Shown: piece after piece, positions 41,941 to 51,383 of the stretch
How the letters are laid out: every line of letters starts with the position of its first letter
Numbering within the stretch: the first letter of the stretch is position 1
Assembly: GCF_040081985.1 (NCBI RefSeq)
Contig: NZ_JBEBMH010000026.1
Coordinates: forward strand, 1 to 64,000
Direction of reading: 5' to 3'
From: Kumtagia yinganensis
GTDB lineage: Bacteria > Pseudomonadota > Alphaproteobacteria > Rhizobiales > Rhizobiaceae
DNA length: 64,000 bases
Position numbers and translations under genes: made by a program
The notes under the pieces: generated by a model
The model's database searches: none
Seen by the model: only the letters and a program-made list of their open reading frames with translations
Told to the model about the DNA's origin: nothing

Positions 41941-42786
41941 TTAATGCGCACCAGCGAAGCGCTTCTTCAAGCGCCGCAGGTTGCGGGCCATCAATGGAGG
42001 CGTGAGTTCCGTCGCGACTTCCGCGATCTTGATCTTCCAATCCACCCGATCGCCCGAGCCGGGCCGAACCCGGAACTGGGTGGTCGCGTCCCGCATCGTC
42101 TCATTCCAGGTCGCCGTATAGTAATAGAGAGCGATTGACCGCCGCGGCACACCCTGAGGGTGATTAACGGGCTGCGGATTGCCGTGCATGCTCTCAAGCG
42201 TTGTATTGAACATCACGCATCTGTTGAAACTGGGGACGACCGAATTTTCACATTTGGTCATCTGCTTGTCCCACAATTCAAATGACCCGCCATACTCCGC
42301 GCGCCAGTCCTTGTTCAGATAGATCAGGACGTTAACGCGGCGCTCCAGATTCATGGGCTTGTGATGGTTGAAGTCGGCATGAATCGAAAGGTGGCCACCC
42401 TGGGAAACACGATGAAAGCCGGCGCCGGCAAAATAGGGATCGGCAATCAGTCCGCTGATTCCCGTGATGTTCTCAACCAGCCTGACAAAAGGCCGCGAGT
42501 TGAACGAATAGAACAGCGTGCGTACCGTCGGCTCAAGCGTGTCGGGATTGAAGCTTTCCTTCAAACGTTCTTGAGCCCTATCGAACTTCTGCTCAGCCTT
42601 GTCCGATCCATCCGGAAATTCCCGAAGGCATGTTTCGAGAATGCTCGGCGGCAGGAAATCGTCGACCACGATGTGCGGGTAAGGGTTTCCACTTCGAAAC
42701 TTCTCATGCAGTTCCTTGCCCTTGTCGCGGTCGATCTCGCTCGAGATCAAACCGTTGTCCGCATTCATTTCGTGCAAATAGGTCAC
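41941..42786 (-). CDS. 2-oxoglutarate/Fe(II)-dependent dioxygenase
   Basis: A 281-residue protein of the prolyl-4-hydroxylase-like 2OG-Fe(II) group. The iron ligands are readable as His136 and Asp138 in SIHADFN and probably His201 in SMHGNPQPV, with Arg215 or Arg216 in VPRRSIALYYY as the 2-oxoglutarate anchor. The fold surroundings NVLIYLNKDW and GGSFELWD fit the double-stranded beta-helix. The GTG at 42786 follows GGGGG at 5 nt; an ATG six codons later is possible. Such enzymes occur inside polysaccharide loci of several bacteria, where the substrate is unknown. Here the neighbours are ugd and a Wzy-like gene. Confidence 0.85.
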   Translation of the reverse strand: MTYLHEMNADNGLISSEIDRDKGKELHEKFRSGNPYPHIVVDDFLPPSILETCLREFPDGSDKAEQKFDRAQERLKESFNPDTLEPTVRTLFYSFNSRPFVRLVENITGISGLIADPYFAGAGFHRVSQGGHLSIHADFNHHKPMNLERRVNVLIYLNKDWRAEYGGSFELWDKQMTKCENSVVPSFNRCVMFNTTLESMHGNPQPVNHPQGVPRRSIALYYYTATWNETMRDATTQFRVRPGSGDRVDWKIKIAEVATELTPPLMARNLRRLKKRFAGAH

Positions 42787-43169
42787 GTGAACCCCCAGTC
42801 AGTCTGGACAGCAACCAGCGTTTTTCGATGCTCCGGAAATTTTACACGGCGGCATCCACCAAGGGCAGTCGAACAGCGGCACACTTAGGTGTCATCCGCC
42901 ATAACTCGTTTGATATAGACGGCCGTACACCCCCGCGAAAGATTTCAGTGCCGATGGCGGACGGATGTCGATCGGGTGGTATCGCACCTCGTCAAATCAT
43001 CGCGCCGAGCAGTACGAGCGCCGATGCGTTGAACGTTGCATGATGAAACGCCCCTGCCGCATCATGACGTCTCTCGACCACGATGCCCGAGCAACTGAAT
43101 GCCCGGTCGTTGCCGGACCCCGCTCGCACTTCTCGCGATGGCTGAATCGAATACGTCCATCCCGCCGGT
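42787..43169. other. Intergenic stretch
   Basis: A 383-bp stretch between the dioxygenase gene and the Wzy-like gene on the same strand. Nothing recognisable was found apart from a likely promoter for the dioxygenase gene. Confidence 0.35.
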
Positions 43170-44603
43170 TTATTCGGGCGAGTCGCCGGCTGCCGCGCGC
43201 GGCATTGCGTGCGACCGCCTCCCTGGGGTCGCGGACGAGGGAGTTCCGCTACGTTGTCGCCTCAGAAAAGGCCGTTCCGACGAGAACTGGGTCTTGGGCG
43301 CCGTACCGATCCAGGCGCCGCTGCCAAATATGAACATATACAGGACATAAGGAGCGTTCAAAAAATGAACCGTCCATGAGACGAAGAAGAAGCTTGTAAG
43401 GCAGATGAGGTACGCAAGCTTGCAGGCCGCCGCAGCCTCGTCCAGCCCGCCTCTCCGTACCGCCGCCCCATAAAGCAACGCGAATGCGAGGAAAAACAAC
43501 AAGGAGGCCGGCAAGCCGTGACGCACTGCCATCAGAAGCCAGAAATTGTCGATACTTCCCGGCATCCAGGCAGGGCGCGCCCATTCGTTGAAGCCAATTC
43601 CAAACAGCGGATGGTTGCGGACCGACTCGGTTCCCAAGTCCCAGATCAGGAGGCGAAACCATCCCGTCTGGCCATCAAAGGTGAAGTGCGAAATGTACCA
43701 TTTGATCACACCTTGATTCGACCCGAAACCAATGACCGTGGTCATCGTCAACGCCGCGGCCACAAGGATCAACCATCGGGCCTTGACCGCCCTGAGCAAT
43801 GAATTCCAGACCATAAGAAGTATCTGAACCATCATTCCCGCAATGGGAGCGGAGGAAAGCGCGCAGAATCCCGTCAGCACGACCGCGCCTGTCATCAAGC
43901 AGCGGGTCATGAAACCTTTGCCTCGGCCGAGAACGAGATACACTCCCGCTACGATACTTCCGCAAACGGCCCCGAAGAGTATCGAGTGCTCGAATGGACC
44001 TTGGGTTCGCCAAAGGCCCATTCTTGGCTGCATCATGGTTATTTCCACCGACGGCAGAACAGCTCCAAACAGCCTGATAAGCGGCTTCGCGCCCGTCATG
44101 ACCTCAACGAGAGCGAACGGGAGCAGGCAGAGGACGATAAAAAACAGGAGACGAAGCGCCTTGTAATAATCGTCCGCACTACGGACATAGCACCGGCCCA
44201 TCAGATACGGGACCATGGTCTCGATGAAGAGGATGCCGCCGGTTTGTAGCCCGACGCCGATTCCGTGAATGACAAACATGCTCAGCATGCACCAGGCACA
44301 AAACGCAATGACAGCCATGTCCGCAAGCAACGGCCGCGCGCTAAGATCCTTCACCCATTTGACGACGACAGTCGCGAACAATCCGAGCAAAACAAACCGG
44401 TACATCGTCAGGCGCAAAGGGCCTAGCGTTATTATCCAGGGAATTATCAGGCTCGGCAGAAAGACAAGCAGCGGCCATGCCAAGCGCTTGGTGGCCGGAG
44501 CTGCAACCACCTCGCGCCTGTTGCCGCGGGCCTGCTCCCGTGACCTCAGCCTCGGCTTGCGAACCGATCCGCCTCCCATCCCGCTCTCGCTGGCTGTCAC
44601 CAC
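43170..44603 (-). CDS. O-antigen ligase / Wzy-like polymerase
   Basis: A 477-residue multi-spanning membrane protein with about eleven hydrophobic segments after a basic, disordered N-terminus of about 40 residues and with a basic C-terminal tail. A large loop region around LRLLIWDLGTESVRNHPLFGIGFNEWARPA is typical of the Wzy_C/O-antigen ligase family (only part quoted: NHPLFGIGFNEW). It is the likely polymerase for the exopolysaccharide repeat unit, working with the Wzz-type protein at 37.1 kb. The start is a GTG at 44603 with AAGG upstream. Ligase and polymerase cannot be separated by eye. Confidence 0.85.
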   Translation of the reverse strand: MVTASESGMGGGSVRKPRLRSREQARGNRREVVAAPATKRLAWPLLVFLPSLIIPWIITLGPLRLTMYRFVLLGLFATVVVKWVKDLSARPLLADMAVIAFCAWCMLSMFVIHGIGVGLQTGGILFIETMVPYLMGRCYVRSADDYYKALRLLFFIVLCLLPFALVEVMTGAKPLIRLFGAVLPSVEITMMQPRMGLWRTQGPFEHSILFGAVCGSIVAGVYLVLGRGKGFMTRCLMTGAVVLTGFCALSSAPIAGMMVQILLMVWNSLLRAVKARWLILVAAALTMTTVIGFGSNQGVIKWYISHFTFDGQTGWFRLLIWDLGTESVRNHPLFGIGFNEWARPAWMPGSIDNFWLLMAVRHGLPASLLFFLAFALLYGAAVRRGGLDEAAAACKLAYLICLTSFFFVSWTVHFLNAPYVLYMFIFGSGAWIGTAPKTQFSSERPFLRRQRSGTPSSATPGRRSHAMPRAAAGDSPE

Positions 44604-44803
44604 AACCCGCCTTCACCAATCGACATATGACACGGTCGCAGAATCCCGGAAATTAAGATAGAGGTGCCGCCCGACGCTGCGAGACTTGGCGTATTTTCTG
44701 CAATCCTTCGTTTCAAACCGTCGAAATCGCTGGACGCCCACGCGCCGGACTGCTCGCTGCGCAAGATGGTTCCTCGTTATCAGTCCCATGGAATGTGTGA
44801 CCA

Positions 44804-45805
44804 TCAGGGCTGCGCGGGAGTGGCCGGATCCGGCTGGGTTATCAGCGTCTCGCCGGGAAGTTCGATGTTTCCGGAAATCGTCGGGGTGCTATTGTCGACC
44901 GAGTAGTATCCGTAGCCGCCTTTCACCAGGTGGTTGTTCGTGATTGAAACCCCAACGATCGGACCTCCCGAGGCGCGGCCATCGACGTAGATATTGATCC
45001 CCGGCGTTCCGGCAAGATAGTTGTTGTTGACGGTAACATTCGAGATCGGGCCGAAATCGTTTTTGATGAATATGTTCGACGTGTCCCGAGCGATGACCGT
45101 ATTGCCCTCGATAAGGACGCCGTCCTGACCGCCTTGAACGGAAATTCCATCATAGTGAGGGTCGGCCGATTTGTCCTCAAGGTTATGAATGTAGTTTCCC
45201 TTTACGAGACTTGCGCCGCCTTGCAGAACAATTCCATTCTCGGATCGTGATATATTATTTCTAAGGAAGTTGCCGCTTCCCAGGATAGCCGCGTTGCTGT
45301 CACCGCCGTACCCAGGCCCGACAATCTCGCAATTCTCGACGGTGATGTTTTTGGCGCCCTCGGCATCGATACCCCACCATGCGGTATAGTTGAGCCTGCA
45401 GTTGCGGAGGACGACATTGTCGGCCCTGATCCACAGGGAGCCAACGATGATCTTGTTTTCTATCACCGTTTCGTTCTGGGTGATTCTCATCGGGCCGGTA
45501 TAGGGGGTTAGCAAGGTCTCGTCTGGAACACCCGTCGTGGATTCGTCCGGAAAGCCTGCCGGTATTGGCTCGCTCCTGGAGGCAGGAGACGCTGGACCGC
45601 CGGGCGCGCCGGCCACCACAGTCGGCTGGGCAAGAGCAGCCGGGATCTGCATCGGCTCCTCCGCCCTTCTTGCGATGGAGTGATAGATATCCGGCACCGC
45701 CAGCGTTACAAACACGATCGCGGTGGACGCGGCAGCGATGATTGCCAGGGAGCGCCAACGTCGCCGCAGGGTCGATCGATCGGGCCGTAGGTCTACACCG
45801 CTCAT
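44804..45805 (-). CDS. Membrane-anchored right-handed beta-helix protein
   Basis: A 333-residue protein with an N-terminal transmembrane helix (about residues 20-38), a Pro/Ala linker and a right-handed parallel beta-helix (about 78-325) of short Asn/Gly-rich turns, such as DNVVLRNCRLNY, GAKNITVENCEIVGPGYGG and ISNVTVNNNYLAGTPG. It should sit in the inner membrane with the helix in the periplasm. Its helix is a close paralogue of residues 1-245 of the secreted RTX protein at 58.2 kb. The fold is shared by polysaccharide lyases and epimerases; no catalytic set can be named. It is 200 bp upstream of the Wzy-like gene on the same strand. Confidence 0.85.
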   Translation of the reverse strand: MSGVDLRPDRSTLRRRWRSLAIIAAASTAIVFVTLAVPDIYHSIARRAEEPMQIPAALAQPTVVAGAPGGPASPASRSEPIPAGFPDESTTGVPDETLLTPYTGPMRITQNETVIENKIIVGSLWIRADNVVLRNCRLNYTAWWGIDAEGAKNITVENCEIVGPGYGGDSNAAILGSGNFLRNNISRSENGIVLQGGASLVKGNYIHNLEDKSADPHYDGISVQGGQDGVLIEGNTVIARDTSNIFIKNDFGPISNVTVNNNYLAGTPGINIYVDGRASGGPIVGVSITNNHLVKGGYGYYSVDNSTPTISGNIELPGETLITQPDPATPAQP

Positions 45806-46109
45806 GATGAGATTTCGCCCCAGGGAAAACTGCCACCCATTCAGGGGCTCGAAGGCTCCCCTGTACTTCAGCTCTGACCCACAAGTGCGGAGTCCAAGCC
45901 CCTTGCCGAATAGCTCCATGCAGTTTCCGTGTCTTCCCACGTTTTCGACTGACCTGCTAGGACGATTGATTCAACGCCTTCATCCGAATTGCCAGCTTTC
46001 TCCCCGCAGGCGGAACGGTTGAAATTCGCGCTCCGCGACGTGTTATCACTCTGCTTGGGTGAGCGAGTGAACGAGTCAATTTGCGCAGTATTGGGGATAT
46101 TTGCCTGTC
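45806..46109. promoter_or_regulatory. Divergent promoter region, beta-helix and glycosyltransferase genes
   Basis: A 304-bp region between divergent genes that should hold both promoters. No specific motif was identified. Confidence 0.35.
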
Positions 46110-47360
46110 ATGATCGCTTCGACTTTGAGCTCCGCACGCCGGCAGGCCGAGCGGCGTAGCCGCCAGGTGAAGAGCATTCTGGCGAACGAAGGACATCGTG
46201 GCATCACCGATCGGGCCAGAACGGTGGTGGCCGACTGGATGCGGCCGAAAGGTATCGTGTGGCAGGTCAAGACCGGCGACGTGATCGCGGCCGACCTCAG
46301 CCAACCGTTCACGCCGATCATTCCGAAAGTAGCCCCCGGCGAATCGATTACCGTCAATTGGGTGACCGGCCCCGCCGGGCCTGGGTCAGGCGGCCACACA
46401 ACCTGTTACAGGATTATCCGGTATCTAGATCGATTGGGCTACACCAACCGGATCTATTTTTACGATCTCCACCGCGCGGATCGCAAATATTACGAGGATG
46501 TCGCCCGCGAGCACTACGGCCTCACCAACCAGATCTCGGACATGGGGGACACGATTGCCGACGCCCACGCGGTCGTCGCCACGGGTTGGCCAACCGCCTA
46601 TCCCGTGTTCAACGCTAGGTGCACGGGAAAACGGTTCTATTTCGTGCAGGATTTCGAGCCGTATTTCGAACCAGTGGGCGCTCAAAGTGTTCTTGCAGAG
46701 AATACTTATAAGATGGGTTTCCACGCCATTACCGCCGGACAGTGGCTCGCCAAAAAACTGAAAAGCGACTACGGAATGGAGGGGGATTACTTTCCGTTTG
46801 GATGTGACACGACGCGCTACAAGCGGGACCCGGGGTCAAAGAGATCGGGGGTCGCCTTTTACGCTCGGGCAGGCACGCCGCGACGGGGCGTAGAGTTGGG
46901 TCTTTTGGCGCTGGAGATATTCGCGAAACGCCAGCCGCAGATCGACATTCACCTCTACGGTGAAAAACTCGCGGATGTTCCATTTCGAGCAATAAATCAT
47001 GGGCTGGTTTCGCCGCAACAATTGAACACGATCTACAACAAGTGCTTTGCCGGACTTACCTTGTCGCTGACGAACCTCTCGCTCGTGCCTTACGAGATGC
47101 TCGCGGCCGGTTGCATTCCCGTCATGAACGATGCCGAACATAATCGCATGGTCATGCAGAGCGATCATGTTCGCTACGCGGAAACGACGCCGCATGCGCT
47201 GGCGTCCGCTCTTGAGAAAATTGTCGTCGATCCTGACTACGACTGCCTGTCGCGGAAGGCGGCCGATAGCATAGTGTCCGCCTCGTGGGATGACGCGGGA
47301 GCTGCCGTGGATACGGCTTTCCGGCGCGCGCTCTGCGTCGATCGCGATGCCGTCAGGTAG
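46110..47360 (+). CDS. Glycosyltransferase, GT4-like (WsaF-type)
   Basis: A 416-residue cytoplasmic glycosyltransferase with two Rossmann-like halves. The N-terminal half contains VNWVTGPAGPGSGGHTTCYR and TGWPTAYPVF; the second has FYARAGTPRRGVELGLLALE, the loop SLTNLSLVPYEMLAAGCIPV with the Glu expected in GT-B enzymes, and NDAEHNR. The arrangement resembles WsaF-type rhamnosyltransferases, so L-rhamnose is a possible donor given rmlCD nearby; this is inference. The ATG at 46110 lies 13 nt after GGGGAT; a TTG at 46101 has better spacing and is an alternative start. The following acetyltransferase gene is 77 nt away in the same direction. Confidence 0.8.
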   Translation: MIASTLSSARRQAERRSRQVKSILANEGHRGITDRARTVVADWMRPKGIVWQVKTGDVIAADLSQPFTPIIPKVAPGESITVNWVTGPAGPGSGGHTTCYRIIRYLDRLGYTNRIYFYDLHRADRKYYEDVAREHYGLTNQISDMGDTIADAHAVVATGWPTAYPVFNARCTGKRFYFVQDFEPYFEPVGAQSVLAENTYKMGFHAITAGQWLAKKLKSDYGMEGDYFPFGCDTTRYKRDPGSKRSGVAFYARAGTPRRGVELGLLALEIFAKRQPQIDIHLYGEKLADVPFRAINHGLVSPQQLNTIYNKCFAGLTLSLTNLSLVPYEMLAAGCIPVMNDAEHNRMVMQSDHVRYAETTPHALASALEKIVVDPDYDCLSRKAADSIVSASWDDAGAAVDTAFRRALCVDRDAVR

Positions 47361-47437
47361 TTCATCGATCAGCGTATCGGCGTTTTCGGCAATGCCGCGG
47401 CGTTCGGAACGCTAGAACTTGCAATGGTTGATCGCCG

Positions 47438-48022
47438 ATGACAATTCAGCGCAGGGTGAACGAGGAACCCGACGACGGCTTGCTGGCCGGTGCGTTGGAA
47501 CTCTTCGCGATGGATGCCTGTCGCTGGGTACGTCCCGAAGAAGTTGCCGATAGAGCGGAAGTGAATTTTTGCGTTGCCGTGAAGCTGCTCTATCGACATC
47601 CTCCGTTGCGCGCCATGTTCTGGTTTCGGCTTGCGACCCTGCTTCAGCGCAAACGTGTCAAAGTGCTTCCGGGCGTTCTCCAGCGGCGCCTTTTGCGTCT
47701 TTATGGCCTCGAATTGGTGCCAGGCGCCGAGATAGGCGGCGGCCTTTACATCGCGCATCCGGTTGGCTGCGTCCTGGTCGTCGAGAGCATGGAAAAGAAC
47801 GTCTCGATCATGGGAAGCGTAACCTTCGGGAGACGGAAGCCGTTGCGTTGGCCGGTCGTCCGTGAAGGTGCGTTCTTCGGGGCGGGATGCCGTGTCCTGG
47901 GCGCGGTCGAGATCGGCCCGGGGGCCACCGTCGGCGCAAACGCGGTTGTCCTCTCTGATGTCCCGGCTGGCGCCGTTGCTGTGGGCGTCCCGGCGAAGAT
48001 TATTTCCGCAGGCTCACCATAG
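47438..48022 (+). CDS. Hexapeptide-repeat acetyltransferase (serine acetyltransferase-like)
   Basis: A 194-residue protein with a helical N-terminal part (about 1-95) and a left-handed beta-helix (about 96-190) of hexapeptide repeats: GAEIGGGLYIAHPVGCV, GRVLGAVEIGPGATVGANAV-like and VPAGAVAVGVPAKII. This is the build of CysE/WcaF-type O-acetyltransferases using acetyl-CoA; HPVGCV carries the candidate catalytic His. In this locus it more likely acetylates a sugar of the exopolysaccharide than serine. It follows the glycosyltransferase gene and converges with the operon at 48.2 kb. Confidence 0.8.
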   Translation: MTIQRRVNEEPDDGLLAGALELFAMDACRWVRPEEVADRAEVNFCVAVKLLYRHPPLRAMFWFRLATLLQRKRVKVLPGVLQRRLLRLYGLELVPGAEIGGGLYIAHPVGCVLVVESMEKNVSIMGSVTFGRRKPLRWPVVREGAFFGAGCRVLGAVEIGPGATVGANAVVLSDVPAGAVAVGVPAKIISAGSP

Positions 48023-48185
48023 CGGCCCTCGTTAAGTCAGGCCGCCATGAAGCTTCGGTGCAATTCGGACTGCGCCTTCGCTCTTCGCCAATCCCGGATA
48101 CCGCCGCGTCGCCCGCAAGACCTCTGCTGCAGCGCAAGCACGCTGCCGGGAACATCGGCTCCGTCCGATCCTGGCTTGACGGCTT

Positions 48186-49322
48186 TCAAATGCCGATCCT
48201 GCGGCAGCGCCACCGGCGCACGACATCTTCAAGTCGCCAGGCAATCGCCGATGCTGCCCACAGCGGATGGATGGGAAGGGAGATCATCCCCAATTTTTTT
48301 CGCCTCGCCAGCGCCCGCCCCCTCTTCGAGAACCAGACATCGCCCCAGATCTCGGTAGCCAACGCTTCGAATTCCGTTGACGGGAACCCCTTGAACCCTC
48401 GAGCATAAGCATAATTGACGCGCTCTAGTGCCTGGCTCGCCAATGTCCGGCGAGCGATTTGCAGAAGGCTCGATCTGTCCTTCAGGTTCCGCCCCACGCC
48501 GGCGAACACCACTTCAAAGCATTGCCAACGCTGTTTCAGATCCACAAACTGTCCGCGCGCGGTGCCTGCGTTGAAATCCTTCTTGTTCATGTTCACCGCA
48601 TGCTGGCGGTAATAGGCCTGATCCACGCCGACGAGGTATCCGATGTCCGCGACGGCCGATGTGCGCAGCCACATCTCAAAATCTCCGGCATGCGGAAGGT
48701 CCGGCCGGTAGCCGCCAGTCGACCGCAGCACGGACGTCCGCATCACAACCTCTGGAGAAGCGGCGATATTGTAACCCGACCGGCAGCGGTCGCGCAGCCA
48801 ATCGACGCCCTGCCAGACGATCCATTCCTTTCCTTCGCTGCGACTGGCCGGCAGGTCGCCGCTGAAATGTATAGCATTTCCGTAGACGAGGCCGACGGAC
48901 GGTTCCGCGGTCAACAGTTCCGCGGCCCGAGTCAACGCCCCAGGCGTCGCCAGATCATCGGCGGACAGGAGCAGGACGAACTCGCCGGTCGCAGCGTCCA
49001 GTCCATCATTGTAGGTGGCAATGTGTCCTTTGTTCTGCTCATGCCGGATCACCCGCACGCGGTCATCGGCGGCCTGGATCGACAAGGCGACTTCTAGGCT
49101 GTCGTCCGTGGACTTGTCGTCAACGATGATGACCTCGACGTCTATCCCCGGCTGATTCTGGGTAACGCTAGCGACACATTGGCGGAGGTAGCGGCCATAA
49201 TTGTAGCAGGGAATGACAACGGTTACGCGTGGCAAGCGGTGAAGCTTGCGCCGCGCCATGACGCGCCCGTTGGTGACCTTGATGGACGCGCGGCTAATAA
49301 GATCCATGATTGAACCCGTCAT
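48186..49322 (-). CDS. Glycosyltransferase family 2
   Basis: A 378-residue GT-A glycosyltransferase. Readable marks are VTVVIPCYNYGRYL (about residues 33-46), VIIVDDKSTD, LLLSADDLATPGAL (the metal-binding DxD region), and PHAGDFEMWLR with the acceptor-side acidic pair. The C-terminal quarter is basic and hydrophobic and may attach to the membrane. The start is at 49322 or, five codons in, at ATG 49307. It is the last gene of the seven-gene minus-strand operon, 12 nt after the deacetylase gene. The donor and acceptor sugars are not predictable from sequence. Confidence 0.88.
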   Translation of the reverse strand: MTGSIMDLISRASIKVTNGRVMARRKLHRLPRVTVVIPCYNYGRYLRQCVASVTQNQPGIDVEVIIVDDKSTDDSLEVALSIQAADDRVRVIRHEQNKGHIATYNDGLDAATGEFVLLLSADDLATPGALTRAAELLTAEPSVGLVYGNAIHFSGDLPASRSEGKEWIVWQGVDWLRDRCRSGYNIAASPEVVMRTSVLRSTGGYRPDLPHAGDFEMWLRTSAVADIGYLVGVDQAYYRQHAVNMNKKDFNAGTARGQFVDLKQRWQCFEVVFAGVGRNLKDRSSLLQIARRTLASQALERVNYAYARGFKGFPSTEFEALATEIWGDVWFSKRGRALARRKKLGMISLPIHPLWAASAIAWRLEDVVRRWRCRRIGI

Positions 49323-49334
49323 TGGCTTTACGCT

Positions 49335-50015
49335 CTATATCCACTCTTTGACTGTCATCGCCGCTGCGCGGCGAAGGCGACGCCAGGGATCGTCACGGCC
49401 GGACAAAAGGCGCTCAAGCGCTGCATCCGTCGTGTCCTGCCGGATCGAGGTCCTTGGCTTGAGGAAGGCGGACTTCTTGGCGCTGCCGCCATCGCTCGAA
49501 TAGGCGGTGCCGTAGCCGGCCTTGCGCAAGGCTGCGACGACCGCTGCATTATAGCGTCCGAACGGGATCGCCGCGGATCGAACCGGCATGCCACACAGGC
49601 CCTCCAAGAGGGTTTTCGACGAGACCAGTTCGTCCTCCAGGTCCTCGCTGGCGAGGCTGGACCAGTCGCGATGCGCGATGCCGTGGCTCCCGATATCCAT
49701 GCCTGCGTCGATCAGCCTGCGGATATCATCATCGCTCAGCGACCCGGCCTCGCCGATGCGACCCGTGAGCACGAAAAACTGCGCGGTCAGGCCGCGCCGC
49801 CGCAGTTCCGGAGCGCCGATTGCCAGGTCCGAACTGTTGCCATCGTCGAAAGTGATCGCCAGCCGATCCCGGTCGGGATGGTCGGCGATGCGGTCAAGGA
49901 TATCGCGAAAACGTTCCGCGCTGATCCAATAGGCGGCCTCTCCCGGCTCGTAGGCGCGCCCCGGCTTGCCTATTCCGTGGAAATTCACGATCCGCAGTTC
50001 GCTCGCCGCCAACAC
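49335..50015 (-). CDS. Polysaccharide deacetylase, NodB-type
   Basis: A 226-residue NodB-homology enzyme (carbohydrate esterase 4). Motif 1 is TFDDGNSSD (about residues 55-63), motif 2 GSHGIAHRDW with the metal-binding His pair (about 109-118), motif 3 IPFGRYNAAV. These are the metal ligands and active-site Asp of de-N-acetylases acting on N-acetylated sugars. There is no signal peptide, so it may act in the cytoplasm on a lipid-linked sugar, as NodB does, or on a small molecule. The GTG at 50015 begins 4 nt after the stop of the upstream GT2 gene. Confidence 0.9.
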   Translation of the reverse strand: MLAASELRIVNFHGIGKPGRAYEPGEAAYWISAERFRDILDRIADHPDRDRLAITFDDGNSSDLAIGAPELRRRGLTAQFFVLTGRIGEAGSLSDDDIRRLIDAGMDIGSHGIAHRDWSSLASEDLEDELVSSKTLLEGLCGMPVRSAAIPFGRYNAAVVAALRKAGYGTAYSSDGGSAKKSAFLKPRTSIRQDTTDAALERLLSGRDDPWRRLRRAAAMTVKEWI

Positions 50016-50019
50016 CGCT

Positions 50020-50943
50020 TCAGCCCGGTTGATTTGCCAAGAAGTCGCGGGCGCATCGCGCGGGATAGATCGCGCTGCGCAAGCCCGCCTTGTGGACCGA
50101 CCCGCGATGGTATCTGAGGGCTTCTCCCACGACGATACCCAACCGGAACAGCCAGGTCGCCACGCGGCCGTGATTGCGTCCGTAATAGCGTATCCGGTTG
50201 GCGGTCAGCAGCGCGAAGAGACGCGGGTTGACGCCGCTCTCGCCGCCGGCATGCATGACCTCGGCGCGAGGCTCGTAGACGATGTCGAAGCCCGCTTCGC
50301 GGACCCTTCTCTGATAGTCGACCTCCTCACTGTAGAGGAAATAGGATTCATCCCACGCGCCCACGGCGGCCCGGGCGCGCGACGAAACCAGCAAGGCCGA
50401 TCCGGTCGCCCACTCGATCCTGCGCCGAACATCGTAGCGAGCGAGATCGCCGACGATTTCGCCGAGGCCGATCCGTGCCGCCAGCTTGCCTCCCAGGATG
50501 GCTTCGGCCCAGGCGGTAATGATCGAGGGCTCTTGGCGCAGCGTCGGATCGGTGGTCTGGTCTTCCTTGAAGTTTCGGGGAACCGCCACGCCGACCGACG
50601 GATCGTCAGTCAACTCCATCAGCGGCTTCACCGCATGGGGATAGAGCCGGAGATCGGGATTGAGGATCAGGATGTCCGAGCGTGGATCGATCACCGCCGT
50701 TCCTGCGTTGATCGCCGCGGCATAGCCGGCATTGCGGCCCATGCGAATGACGGTCGGACCGACACGATGGGCTTCTGCAAGTTCGGCCGATCCATCGCGA
50801 GAATCATTGTCGACGATGACGACGGCATACTTATCGACGCCGGCCAGCCCGTCTTGCACTGAGTCCAGCAGCGGCGGCAGGACGGAGGCACTGTTGTAGG
50901 TGACGACGATGATCGACACGGGGCGCTGCGTCTCAAGCTGCAT
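50020..50943 (-). CDS. Glycosyltransferase family 2, rhamnosyltransferase-like
   Basis: A 307-residue GT2 enzyme with VSIIVVTYNSASVLPPLLDS (residues 9-28), VIVDNDSRDGS, GRNAGYAAAINAG, ILNPDLRLYP (the metal-binding motif as NPD) and YFLYSEEVDYQRRVREAG, a combination common in WbbL-type rhamnosyltransferases. The ATG at 50943 has GGAGG 8 nt upstream. It is followed 4 nt later by the deacetylase gene, and the carrier-protein gene ends 131 nt upstream. dTDP-rhamnose as donor is plausible with rmlCD in the window but not proven. Confidence 0.88.
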   Translation of the reverse strand: MQLETQRPVSIIVVTYNSASVLPPLLDSVQDGLAGVDKYAVVIVDNDSRDGSAELAEAHRVGPTVIRMGRNAGYAAAINAGTAVIDPRSDILILNPDLRLYPHAVKPLMELTDDPSVGVAVPRNFKEDQTTDPTLRQEPSIITAWAEAILGGKLAARIGLGEIVGDLARYDVRRRIEWATGSALLVSSRARAAVGAWDESYFLYSEEVDYQRRVREAGFDIVYEPRAEVMHAGGESGVNPRLFALLTANRIRYYGRNHGRVATWLFRLGIVVGEALRYHRGSVHKAGLRSAIYPARCARDFLANQPG

Positions 50944-51074
50944 GCTACCGGCCTCCTGACGGGATACGCATTCTCGGATTCAGCCGAGCAAGATCGGCCC
51001 AGCCAGGGAGACCAGCACAACGCCGCTTCCCGATATAAGGTGAGCCGACGGGAGTCCGTCGACTCGAGAGCGGC

Positions 51075-51341
51075 TTATTGACAACGATTGCCTTCCACAT
51101 ATTTCGCCAGCGAGCCGACCGTTTCGAAAACCTCTGCCGTGAAATCGGTGTCGTCGATGGCAAAGCCGAAGCGGGACTCAAGCGCCATGATCAAATTGAC
51201 CACCGCCATCGAATCGAGTTCCGGCATGTTGCCGAACAAGGCCGTCGAAGCGCCCTCGATCCTGTCCGGATCATCGAGCGCAAGCGTCTGCACGATCAGA
51301 TCCTTCACTTCGTCGACTGTCGTCGTGGCTGAGTTCATCAT
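51075..51341 (-). CDS. Acyl carrier protein
   Basis: An 88-residue carrier protein. The phosphopantetheine attachment Ser44 is in ELDSMAVVNL, preceded by the acidic helix-1 region and followed by ALESRFGFAIDDTDF, the usual helix II and loop. It carries activated acyl or aminoacyl groups as thioesters. It sits between the decarboxylase gene (42 nt upstream) and a glycosyltransferase gene, so its cargo is probably made by the ligase and decarboxylase of the same operon. GAGGC precedes tandem ATG codons at 51341 and 51338. Confidence 0.93.
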   Translation of the reverse strand: MMNSATTTVDEVKDLIVQTLALDDPDRIEGASTALFGNMPELDSMAVVNLIMALESRFGFAIDDTDFTAEVFETVGSLAKYVEGNRCQ

Positions 51342-51383
51342 TGCGGCTGCCTCATCGAATAATCTGCAACATTTGCGACTGTA

